From: an uncultured Microcaldota archaeon
Lineage (GTDB): Archaea; Micrarchaeota; Micrarchaeia; Anstonellales; Bilamarchaeaceae
Direction of reading: 5' to 3'
NCBI GenBank assembly: GCA_903835325.1
Contig: CAILMU010000045.1
Span: 1-13,577, forward strand
Length of the DNA stretch: 13,577 nt
Below, piece by piece: positions 5,531 through 13,376 of the stretch. Numbering within the stretch: position 1 is the stretch's first letter; every line of letters begins with the position of its first letter. The notes below the pieces were generated by a model. The model worked only from the letters and a program-made list of their open reading frames with translations, searched no databases and was not told where the DNA came from. A program made the translations under genes and the position numbers.

Positions 5531-8500
5531 ATGGAAGCGCGGAAAATGATCACGACGGTGCTTGCCCTATTGCTTATGTGCAGCGCTGTCTTTTCCGCAA
5601 CGCAGCTGGATAGCAAGGTTGTGATACAGCCCACGGATGCCCAGAACCTGGGCACCTCCGTGAGCGTCGCGCTGGTCGTCTTCAACCCGAACTCTGTCCA
5701 GAACGGCGCGCAGGAGAGCGCGCTTTTCCAGAAATTCTATGGCGACTGCAAGGTCAATTTCCCGCCCCAGTGCGTGGTGAACGGATACCAGGATTTCAAC
5801 TGCTGCCTCACATACAAGGCCACGCTGGATATGCAAGGTTCATCAAGCACGGCATCGCAGAATGCCAAGATGAGCATCTCATATCTGCAGAACGCGCATT
5901 TCAGCTTCGCATACTGGAACACGGCCACCAGCTCATGGACAGCGATCCCGAACTGCCAGGATGCGAACACGGTTGCGACCAACCAGGGCACTTCATACAC
6001 CCCCAGCAACATCGCCGGGGAAGCGCCGGTGTCCATCTCGTACTGGTTTGCCAAATGCGATATACCGAGCACGATATACAGCGCCCAGCCCCACACGTGG
6101 GTCAGGGTGTCATACGTCCCCCACGACGGGGAAGCTGCGACGATCCAAGGCGCTCCTGCAGGCGCGATAATCAAGCCGAGCACAGCCGAATACACGATAG
6201 AGACCGCCAAGATCGCCCCGGCCGACCAGATAACATTGCAGATATACAATATGATACAGGGCACAGCCTCAGACCAATCCTCACAGGAGGTCTGCTTCGG
6301 CTTGTTCCTGCTGATGGGCACCCTGCTCGCATCGATGTATTTCTCAGGCAAATCGCCCATCTCGCTCCTCGATATCACGACGCCCCGGCTTCCATCTCCG
6401 AAAGGGCCGGTCGCTTCAGGGCAGATCATCGCGCCCTTCGGTTACGGCGAGATGAAAGGCACGATAAACAAGAAGATGGACGATGTGAGGAAGGCGGCCG
6501 GCATGCTCGCGGCGAACTCCCTCAAGAACGCCGGGCTCAATTCCGACTACAAGGAGCTCACCCGCGCCATGAAGAACGCGTCCATGTCAGCCGGCGAGAA
6601 GGCATCAGGCAAAAGCGCCAGGGATTCGGCGATGCATGATGTCATCATCAAGGGCGGCCTCATGCTCGGCAAGTCCAGGGAAGAGCTGATGGAAATCGCG
6701 TCTGTCCGGCCGGCGGAATTCAAGGACCAGCATTACAAGTATATCCGGGAGCAGATACTGAACCCGCTCCAGGCCAAAGGCGGCAGGGAAGAGCTCCTCT
6801 CAAGATCCATAGATGACTACCTGAAAGGCAGGCGCGTGCTGGAATCGCTCGGCGTCCTGACGGCCCAGCCGGATGTGGGCGCGCCCAGCTACATGCAGCA
6901 CAGTATATCAAACATCGCGGCGAAGTTCGTGGGCTCCAACCGCTATTCGATGGTCGGCGGTATGGTCGGGGCCACGATAGATTCGAGCTTCAGGAGCGCA
7001 CGGGCGAGCCAAAGGCTCGTCAAAGGGATTGCAACGGAAGCGCCCCAGATGGCCCGCAGCATCGGACGGACCATCGTCGACCTGAAACCGGGGCGGATGC
7101 AGGCGCTCGAATCCAGGGCCAAGACCTCCGCGGTCTCTTCCTGGGCGGTCCGACAGCTCAACAAAAACCCGTCGGAGATAGAGATCGGGCACATGTTCCC
7201 GGTCCATGACAAGATGTCGCACCTCTATGCGGCGCTGCGCGACGAGTCGCTCTACGACCAGATGCGCTATGTCCTGCGCCAGTGGTACAAGAAGGCGAAT
7301 GTCCGCTCGGATATCTCAGAAGCCGAGCTCGGCGACCTCGGCGTGAAGAACATCGACATACTCAAGCGCATCAACTACAATTCATCGGTGCACGCGATAG
7401 ACCAAGAGGTCGAGAGGATACTTTCAGACCACACCAAATCCATAGCCGATAAGCTCGCCGCGCTCACGAACGCGGCAAAATCCCACGGGGCGTATATCGA
7501 TCCGCATATGGATTTCGTCACCAGCAAGCTCCACGGCATCGAGGGCATGGCGAGCCCCGAATACATAAAGATGGTCCACATCCAGGAAGCCCTGGAGATG
7601 GAGAACAACCGCCGCCAGGCATACTCGGCAGGCAACAAGCACGCCGATGACGCATATATCTGCCATGTCGGCGGCGATACGCTTCGCGGGCCCCAGATCT
7701 GGGAGAGCCTGGTCTTCCGCCAGATGGTGAAGGACAAGACCGAAGGATACAAGGGCGGAGGCATCCGCGAGTACGCGATGATGGGGACGCTTGAAGCTTC
7801 CAACCGCATAGCGACCCTCGCGCCTACGACCGGCACCCAGCACCTACCGGAGCATATGCGGAACCTGAGCGAACTGCAGCTTGTCGAGGAGAGGAACCGG
7901 CAGTACATGAGGAGCCTCTTCACCGAGGAATACGCCCGCGATTTCCAGAGCCAGAAAGGCAAAAGCCTGAACAACGCGAGCATCGCCGAGCTCGTCGAGT
8001 TCAGCCTCGGGGCCGGCAAGCTCCCGCAATCCGGCATGGTGGATAAACGGACAGGCACCATGGTGTGGTGGGGCGGCGGAAGCTCATATCGCACAGAGCC
8101 CGAGCACGAGATGCCGAAAAACGCCACGCTATTGGATATCAAGAGGTTCTGGACCCCTGAGATAAAGCCCCGCGAGAACTTCGCCCTTGGCCAATGGGTG
8201 CAGTCGCGCTTCGAGAAAGGGCACATAACCCCGTTCAAGGCCTCGCTCGAAGCTGAGCTGGACAAGCTTTCCGCGGCCGGCAACTGGTCGGTCGAGCGCA
8301 GGGGCCTCGAGGCCAAAAAGCTCTGGATACTGGACCTGCAGCGCCAGGACATGGAATCCCGCTTCAACTCGATATACGGCCAGAACACCTACGGCACCAC
8401 GAAAGAGACCGCCCGGTCCTACAACGGGATCATGGCAGGGTTCCTGGAGGAGGCGATGAAGAAGAAGGGGGTCGACTCCAACCACCCGGACATGCGCTAT

Positions 8501-10363
8501 ATCGATCAGCTTGACATGACGAACCCCAAGCAGCTGGCGCGCCTCAAGAACCTCCTCGGCGAGCACCGCGAAGCCTTCGAGGATGTCATCAAGAAGCCGG
8601 TCACATATGACCAGATAGCCAAATCCAACAAGGCCATGGTCATGATGTACGAAGGCGGTTTCGCCTACTACAAGAAAGGAATGCTCCTTGCCGACTCCGA
8701 CCGCATCATCGGCGGCGCGCTCGCTTTGAAAGACAACAAGGGCCAGCTCCGCGCGTTCGCGCCGGAGGATGTCCAGGTCAAGTTCGCGAACCGCGACGAC
8801 CTGAGCGCCGAGTACTCGCGCGTCGGCCAGTCGAAGGACCCGAAAGAATGGGACAGCTTCGTCAACCGCGTGAAGAGCTGGGCCAAAGAAGGCGGATACG
8901 ATTTCGACCGCGAGAAGGTTTTCGCATCCGTGCTCTGGCACTGCGGCACCACGACATTCGATTATTCCAGATACTGGCACGAAGCCGCTGTCAGCGTGGA
9001 AGCGAAACGGCAGGTCACTCCGCTGGCCCCGTCGACATTGCGTTTCTTCGGCGTGGACGCTCCTCAGCTCACCACCATACTCAAGCCGTTCAGGGACATC
9101 GCGCTCCACATGGGCGACTATGTCTCCAAGGTCTCGCTCCTGGCCGGAGGCCCGCTGCTGCGGACATCGTACGATATCACCCCGCTCTCGGAGCTTTACC
9201 GCCAGCGCTCCAGAGAGCTCGTCGCCGATATCTACTCCGGCAGATATTCCAAATACCTGGACAAGACAGAACAGGTCGCATTCAGGCAGCTCGCCGCCGA
9301 CCACTGGCGCTTCCACCAGGTCTGGGACTATGCGATAGACCGCCACCCCGCCAAAGCATCGTCCTCGTACGGCAGCTCCGCGACATTCGCGGCGGGTTTC
9401 AACTGCGGTCCGGCTGTCCCATATTCGGTCAAGGACAACCTCCGCTCCTACCTGAGCAAAGGCGAATACGCCAACTTCATGACGTTGTACGGATTCCCGA
9501 TGGATCTCGCCGGCAAGATGCTCATGCCGTACCAATCCATGATAAGGGGCATGCAGATGGCCATGCAGGGATACCCATCGAAATGGGACATGACCGGCGA
9601 CCCGATGCGCATGTGGGACCACACGGCGCCCCGCTTCAGCGAATGGAGCCAGTCGTTCAACCCGTTCTCGTTCAGCTGGTTCGGGGGCAAGACCTCGGAC
9701 CGCATCAAGAAGCTCAATTACTGGGGCGGTTCGATGGAGCGCTCGCAACTGGCCGGCGCCGACTTCATAAAGGGCCTCGCCCAGGGCCCTGCAGACCTCA
9801 TGCACGCGAGGAAAGGCATATTCTCGAACCTGAGGACGCTTGACTGCAACCCGGGCGCGAGCTTCTACAACTACCGCAACACGCTCGTGCTGGATTCGCC
9901 TATGGCCGAGTACCTCTACCGCATGAAGGAAGGCGCCTTCTACCATGATGACGGCGTCCGCAAGGCGGCGATGGACAACACCACTAGGAGGACGATATCC
10001 GCAGAAGCCCTGGCAGCGAAAAGGGAAGGCGAGCTCCGCAACTTCGGCATCCTCTCGAACCCCATCTACGGCTGGGCCAGCCCACTCACATTCTTAATGC
10101 ATCTGCCTCTGCCTTTCATGCCCCCTTCCTGGACGCCGAAGGATATCATGTCCAAATGGGCGATGAGGGCCAAAGGCGGGCATGCGCCTTCGTTCACCGA
10201 GAACATGCGAAGCTTCGCGGAGCGCTCGAGTGCCGGCATCACAAGATTCTTCCAGCCGGGGATGCGCGACAGGCTGGTCTCATGCCCGAAATGCGGTATC
10301 ATGAACAGCCGGGGTGTCAGGTGCAAGAATCCGACCTGCGGTGTCAGGATATACGGTTCGTGA
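5531..10363 (+). CDS. Giant single-pass membrane protein, exported N-terminal domain, ~1,300-residue cytosolic part, C-terminal zinc ribbon
   Basis: A 1610-residue protein I do not recognise. Residues 6-23 form a signal peptide. Residues 24-250 look like an exported beta-rich domain with several cysteines (YGDCKV, QCVVNGYQDFNCC, IPNCQD, FAKCDIP). A hydrophobic segment at 254-273 (VCFGLFLLMGTLLASMYFSG) is the one clear membrane span, leaving residues 274-1610 inside the cell if the signal peptide is cut. The internal part is mostly helical and soluble, rich in Met, Trp, Tyr and charged residues, with no nucleotide-binding or catalytic motif that I can see. A weaker hydrophobic, proline-rich stretch lies near 1511-1530. 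The last 26 residues form a zinc ribbon: C1585, C1588, C1598, C1603 (CPKC, nine residues, CKNPTC). The start is fixed by the TATA box 26 bases upstream. GC-rich third positions produce long antisense frames, which are shadows. It is followed after 243 bases by a lytic-enzyme lipoprotein gene and may be a scaffold of an envelope machine (inference). Confidence 0.85.
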   Translation: MEARKMITTVLALLLMCSAVFSATQLDSKVVIQPTDAQNLGTSVSVALVVFNPNSVQNGAQESALFQKFYGDCKVNFPPQCVVNGYQDFNCCLTYKATLDMQGSSSTASQNAKMSISYLQNAHFSFAYWNTATSSWTAIPNCQDANTVATNQGTSYTPSNIAGEAPVSISYWFAKCDIPSTIYSAQPHTWVRVSYVPHDGEAATIQGAPAGAIIKPSTAEYTIETAKIAPADQITLQIYNMIQGTASDQSSQEVCFGLFLLMGTLLASMYFSGKSPISLLDITTPRLPSPKGPVASGQIIAPFGYGEMKGTINKKMDDVRKAAGMLAANSLKNAGLNSDYKELTRAMKNASMSAGEKASGKSARDSAMHDVIIKGGLMLGKSREELMEIASVRPAEFKDQHYKYIREQILNPLQAKGGREELLSRSIDDYLKGRRVLESLGVLTAQPDVGAPSYMQHSISNIAAKFVGSNRYSMVGGMVGATIDSSFRSARASQRLVKGIATEAPQMARSIGRTIVDLKPGRMQALESRAKTSAVSSWAVRQLNKNPSEIEIGHMFPVHDKMSHLYAALRDESLYDQMRYVLRQWYKKANVRSDISEAELGDLGVKNIDILKRINYNSSVHAIDQEVERILSDHTKSIADKLAALTNAAKSHGAYIDPHMDFVTSKLHGIEGMASPEYIKMVHIQEALEMENNRRQAYSAGNKHADDAYICHVGGDTLRGPQIWESLVFRQMVKDKTEGYKGGGIREYAMMGTLEASNRIATLAPTTGTQHLPEHMRNLSELQLVEERNRQYMRSLFTEEYARDFQSQKGKSLNNASIAELVEFSLGAGKLPQSGMVDKRTGTMVWWGGGSSYRTEPEHEMPKNATLLDIKRFWTPEIKPRENFALGQWVQSRFEKGHITPFKASLEAELDKLSAAGNWSVERRGLEAKKLWILDLQRQDMESRFNSIYGQNTYGTTKETARSYNGIMAGFLEEAMKKKGVDSNHPDMRYIDQLDMTNPKQLARLKNLLGEHREAFEDVIKKPVTYDQIAKSNKAMVMMYEGGFAYYKKGMLLADSDRIIGGALALKDNKGQLRAFAPEDVQVKFANRDDLSAEYSRVGQSKDPKEWDSFVNRVKSWAKEGGYDFDREKVFASVLWHCGTTTFDYSRYWHEAAVSVEAKRQVTPLAPSTLRFFGVDAPQLTTILKPFRDIALHMGDYVSKVSLLAGGPLLRTSYDITPLSELYRQRSRELVADIYSGRYSKYLDKTEQVAFRQLAADHWRFHQVWDYAIDRHPAKASSSYGSSATFAAGFNCGPAVPYSVKDNLRSYLSKGEYANFMTLYGFPMDLAGKMLMPYQSMIRGMQMAMQGYPSKWDMTGDPMRMWDHTAPRFSEWSQSFNPFSFSWFGGKTSDRIKKLNYWGGSMERSQLAGADFIKGLAQGPADLMHARKGIFSNLRTLDCNPGASFYNYRNTLVLDSPMAEYLYRMKEGAFYHDDGVRKAAMDNTTRRTISAEALAAKREGELRNFGILSNPIYGWASPLTFLMHLPLPFMPPSWTPKDIMSKWAMRAKGGHAPSFTENMRSFAERSSAGITRFFQPGMRDRLVSCPKCGIMNSRGVRCKNPTCGVRIYGS

Positions 10364-10396
10364 TTTGAAAAACGCACTTCCGGGGCATCCGAATCC

Positions 10397-10403
10397 TTTA
10401 TTT
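10397..10403 (+). promoter_or_regulatory. Weak TATA-like element before the hairpin array
   Basis: TTTATTT within CCTTTATTTCG lies about 25 bases upstream of the G-run at 10417-10421. It could drive a separate small RNA covering the hairpins. It is also flanked by two copies of GAAAAACGC (10367-10375 and 10405-10413), which may simply be part of the repeat structure of the region. Confidence 0.2.
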
Positions 10404-10416
10404 CGAAAAACGCGGA

Positions 10417-10523
10417 GGGGGAGCGCCCCCTGTCGCGAACGGCGATCCGTTCGCGAGCATGCTCAAAGTCGGTTCGCCGACTTTGACATCCCCATTTTCC
10501 ACGGTCCTTTCTGACCCTCCCCC
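10417..10523 (+). ncRNA. Array of three tetraloop hairpins, candidate structured RNA between the two giant genes
   Basis: Three inverted repeats follow one another, each with a four-base loop. GGGGG/CCCCC with loop AGCG spans 10417-10430. TCGCGAACGG/CCGTTCGCGA with loop CGAT spans 10433-10456. TCAAAGTCGG/CCGACTTTGA with loop TTCG spans 10463-10486. The last two have perfect 10-base stems. GAGCATGCTC (10455-10464) is itself a palindrome joining them. GGGGGAG (10417-10423) can pair instead with CTCCCCC (10517-10523), which would enclose both long hairpins and break the first one. The region is non-coding: it starts about 50 bases after the stop of the giant gene and ends before the promoter of the next. 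It could be a small RNA, a 3' UTR element or processing signal, or a dispersed repeat. The structure is seen; transcription is inferred. Confidence 0.45.
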
Positions 10524-10577
10524 CGATAACCAGATATTTTTATCGAATTAGAAGTTGTTTCAGCGAGGACGAGTAGG

Positions 10578-10589
10578 TTTATTTATTTA
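10578..10589 (+). promoter_or_regulatory. TATA box of the lytic-enzyme lipoprotein gene
   Basis: TTTATTTATTTA is centred about 24 bases before the ATG at 10607, again fitting a leaderless transcript. A second AT-rich run (ATATTTTTAT at 10534-10543) is about 70 bases upstream and could be an alternative promoter. Confidence 0.55.
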
Positions 10590-10606
10590 CCCATCGATAG
10601 TCCTGC

Positions 10607-13369
10607 ATGGAGAGGCGAGTCCCTAAATATATCGTACTATCGCTCATCATCATCGCTGTCATCGCCGCCACACTATCCCTCTCGGGATGCCTCAGCCTCA
10701 TCGGAGATTCGCAGGCGCAGTTTTGGGACGCTTACAAGAAAGACCTCACTTACAACGCTTCGCCATACGACGAAAGCAAGATACAGAACTGCACTATCGG
10801 CACCTGCTGGTGCATGGTCTGCAAGAACAACACCGGGATTTTCAAAGGCATGACCGACCTGATAGGCGAATACTGCTATTTCGATCGGAACTGCACTGCC
10901 GAGCAATTCATGAGTTACGCGAACGGCACCTACAAGGATCTCCTGCTGAGGCCCTTCGGGATAGGGACAGGGACCACATTCGGCGATTTCTCTGATGCGG
11001 ACCGGTTCTGCTCTGAAAGACTAAACCTGGCCGTGCAATGGCTGGTACAGACAGACACGCAGAAATACCCGATCCCGGACCCAGGCCGGGCCGTGTGCAT
11101 GCTGAGCAAGAATGTCATCCCGGTCTATGTCCTCTACAGCACCAATTACACCAAAGGAGGGCCTCTGGACCAGACCCGGCCTACCGATATCGCAAAATCC
11201 CTGGCAACGGGAGGCGCGGCAATCACTCAGGGGAGGTTGTCGAACGGTCCTGTCGGTCCGGTCGTGATAACGACGGAGATAGATTACAACGACACGCCCC
11301 AGGATGTGCAGGCTATCGCCCAGCAGATACGCGCGATAAACGCAGGCTGCCACAATGTGAGGGGGAGCGCCGGGAACCCGCAGGCTAGCGACCAGATATA
11401 CTGCTTCGTGGCCCTCGCCCCGAAAATGAACGATTACAACGGCCTCAAGCACGTCATGGACATCCCGGACATACCAGGCCAGGTCGACCTCATAGCTTTC
11501 GGCATCAACGGGAAATACGCGCGCTCATGCATTGGGAACATCATCAAGGAGCAGGTGATGAATTTCTCGAGATACGCTCTTTACACATATCAGAAGCCGA
11601 CCATCATACCATACGTCCTCTTCGACCCGGGGACCAACGATTCTGTGGATTCATGCACCTGGGAGGAGAATACGGTCAGGGACGCCTACAAGGTGGCTTT
11701 CTTCGACGGCATCACTTCGTACAACAAGAAAGGCATCATAGGGATAGCTGCATATTCATTCAATTCGACATCCATCCGCCCGGGCAACCCGCTCAGATGC
11801 AACGACTGCGCTCTGGCCAAGAACCCTGCGCGCATGCAGCCATGGTACGGGACATGCCAGGGTTTCACGACGATTGCGGGCAAGCAGCCGGATTCGTCTG
11901 TCACAGTAGACCATCCGACCTCCACGTTCATGATACTCTTCTCGAATGCTTCGGCCGGTTATTGCGATTTCAACACCAATATCGATTTCATGGGAAGCAT
12001 GACATTCGGTTCCGGAGGTGACAACGATGTCACTGATTTCCAGGCCCCTGATCTGCAGGACCCGAAGACAGCTGCGCTCATCCGATGCGATGCGTGCCTG
12101 GTCTCGGCCAACAAGACCGCGCCGTTCAAATCAATGGAGGGCGGAGGGGCGGACCGCGCGATTCCGATACAGAGCACGGGCGAGACCCTTGACGCCTGCA
12201 CAGCATATTCGCCCCAGATAGAGCTGTGGGCAGAGCAACGCGATCTGGATCCGATGCTGGTGCGCGCGTTCATATACACGGAGAGCAAGTTCGATCCGTG
12301 CAAATACGCGGTCGTGACCGCTCCCACGACTTCGCTGGCCGGCTATAAGCCACCCTGCCCGGTCCCATGGGGGTGTTTCGACGCTTCGAGCGCGACATAC
12401 GATGCTGGGTACGATTTCATGGATTACGCAGGAACATGCCAGAATGCGGACCCGTTCCCGATACCCCACGACCCGGCGATAGATGCAAGCGCTGACGCCA
12501 AACCCGCATATCGCTTCCTGGGCCTCGGCCTGACGGGTAGCCTGGAGGCGCCATACACATTCTGGCCCAGGCAATACCGGGCGGACCCTACCTCCGACGG
12601 CCCCTACTGGAGATTCCTCGACCCGATACTCACCGCCAATCCGAACAGCAACCTGTTCTTCGAGCGGAGCAAGGTTTCCGGGACGAGGCCACTGATATCA
12701 GAAACCGTCCTCGCGATGGCCTATGAATGCAACCCCGAGAACTTCAATCCCTTCAACGTCTCAGACTCGCTGTGCATGGGGACATTGAAGATGAAGAAAG
12801 CCCTCGATGTCGCGCGGGACAAGGTCAAGAAATTCCACTCGCAAGGGCTCTTGGACTGGGATAACGATTACGACAAGGATAATGTCCTCGCAGCGTATCT
12901 GGCTGCCAATTACTATGTGGGCGGATGGGGAGGGCCTAATTCATGCTCTGCTGCGGATGCGATGGACTGCGCTGCGCAGTACTACAAACAGAGCTGGGAA
13001 TGGATAAAAGGTTGCCAAGGGCTATCAGCGGATTCTTTGAGCCAGCTCTCGAACTACTGCAACAGCGACGGAACCCCGAACACGGCCAACTGCTATGGGA
13101 TCTCGGATTTCCCAGCGCTTGTAGCCTGCGAAGGCAAACAGGGCCTGCTCCCGCATGACAACGGCCTGGACAAGATAAAAGCGTATTTCGGCCTGCTGAA
13201 CAACTGCCCGAATGTCAGATGCCCCGAGGGGCCTCTGCTTGTCAAAGACCTGACAGGGTCTTTGCCTACCGGCAATGTATACGCGCCGCCTATAACAACG
13301 ATTCAGCCGCCGCAGCCCCAGCAGTCAGGCTCGACTTCGACATCGCCTTCGATCCAGCCGATACAATGA
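10607..13369 (+). CDS. Large exported lipoprotein with barrel-like and lytic-transglycosylase/lysozyme-like domains
   Basis: A 920-residue protein. Residues 8-27 are hydrophobic and end in the lipobox LSGC, with C28 as the lipid-modified cysteine, so it should be tethered outside the membrane. Residues 168-395 alternate strands and helices (VIPVYVLYS, VVITTEIDYND, YCFVALAP, VDLIAFGI, PTIIPYVLF, IIGIAAYSF), which reads as a TIM-barrel of glycoside-hydrolase type; E224 and D226 follow a strand as catalytic acids often do. Residues 535 to about 800 match the SLT/goose-lysozyme fold: LWAEQRDLDPMLVRAFIYTESKFDP with E559 as the likely catalytic glutamate, a degenerate GLMQ region (LGLGLTGSLEAPYTFWP), NFNPFNVSDSLCMGT as the usual 'DPFDP...G' step, and NVLAAYLAANYYVGG (759 on) as the 'AAYNAG' motif. 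An insertion makes the domain longer than usual. Three CxxC motifs (C69/C72, C398/C401, C494/C497) and many other cysteines suggest disulfides. The tail is Pro/Gln/Ser-rich. Its target could be a bacterial wall or another polymer; as archaea lack murein, this is open. Confidence 0.82.
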   Translation: MERRVPKYIVLSLIIIAVIAATLSLSGCLSLIGDSQAQFWDAYKKDLTYNASPYDESKIQNCTIGTCWCMVCKNNTGIFKGMTDLIGEYCYFDRNCTAEQFMSYANGTYKDLLLRPFGIGTGTTFGDFSDADRFCSERLNLAVQWLVQTDTQKYPIPDPGRAVCMLSKNVIPVYVLYSTNYTKGGPLDQTRPTDIAKSLATGGAAITQGRLSNGPVGPVVITTEIDYNDTPQDVQAIAQQIRAINAGCHNVRGSAGNPQASDQIYCFVALAPKMNDYNGLKHVMDIPDIPGQVDLIAFGINGKYARSCIGNIIKEQVMNFSRYALYTYQKPTIIPYVLFDPGTNDSVDSCTWEENTVRDAYKVAFFDGITSYNKKGIIGIAAYSFNSTSIRPGNPLRCNDCALAKNPARMQPWYGTCQGFTTIAGKQPDSSVTVDHPTSTFMILFSNASAGYCDFNTNIDFMGSMTFGSGGDNDVTDFQAPDLQDPKTAALIRCDACLVSANKTAPFKSMEGGGADRAIPIQSTGETLDACTAYSPQIELWAEQRDLDPMLVRAFIYTESKFDPCKYAVVTAPTTSLAGYKPPCPVPWGCFDASSATYDAGYDFMDYAGTCQNADPFPIPHDPAIDASADAKPAYRFLGLGLTGSLEAPYTFWPRQYRADPTSDGPYWRFLDPILTANPNSNLFFERSKVSGTRPLISETVLAMAYECNPENFNPFNVSDSLCMGTLKMKKALDVARDKVKKFHSQGLLDWDNDYDKDNVLAAYLAANYYVGGWGGPNSCSAADAMDCAAQYYKQSWEWIKGCQGLSADSLSQLSNYCNSDGTPNTANCYGISDFPALVACEGKQGLLPHDNGLDKIKAYFGLLNNCPNVRCPEGPLLVKDLTGSLPTGNVYAPPITTIQPPQPQQSGSTSTSPSIQPIQ

Positions 13370-13376
13370 GAAAGTA

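Noticed and set aside
7375..8388. 337-codon minus-strand open frame
   Set aside because: Shadow of the same giant gene; Ser/Arg/Trp-rich with no recognisable domain and no TATA box.
8129..9946. 605-codon minus-strand open frame inside the giant gene
   Set aside because: It is antisense to a frame with a strong promoter, signal peptide and coherent domains. GC-rich third positions of the real gene remove stops from this frame, its composition is Val/Glu/Arg-repetitive, and it has no promoter.
10417..10486. Bacterial-type intrinsic terminator for the giant gene
   Set aside because: Three hairpins without a following T-run, in an archaeal context where termination relies on T-stretches.
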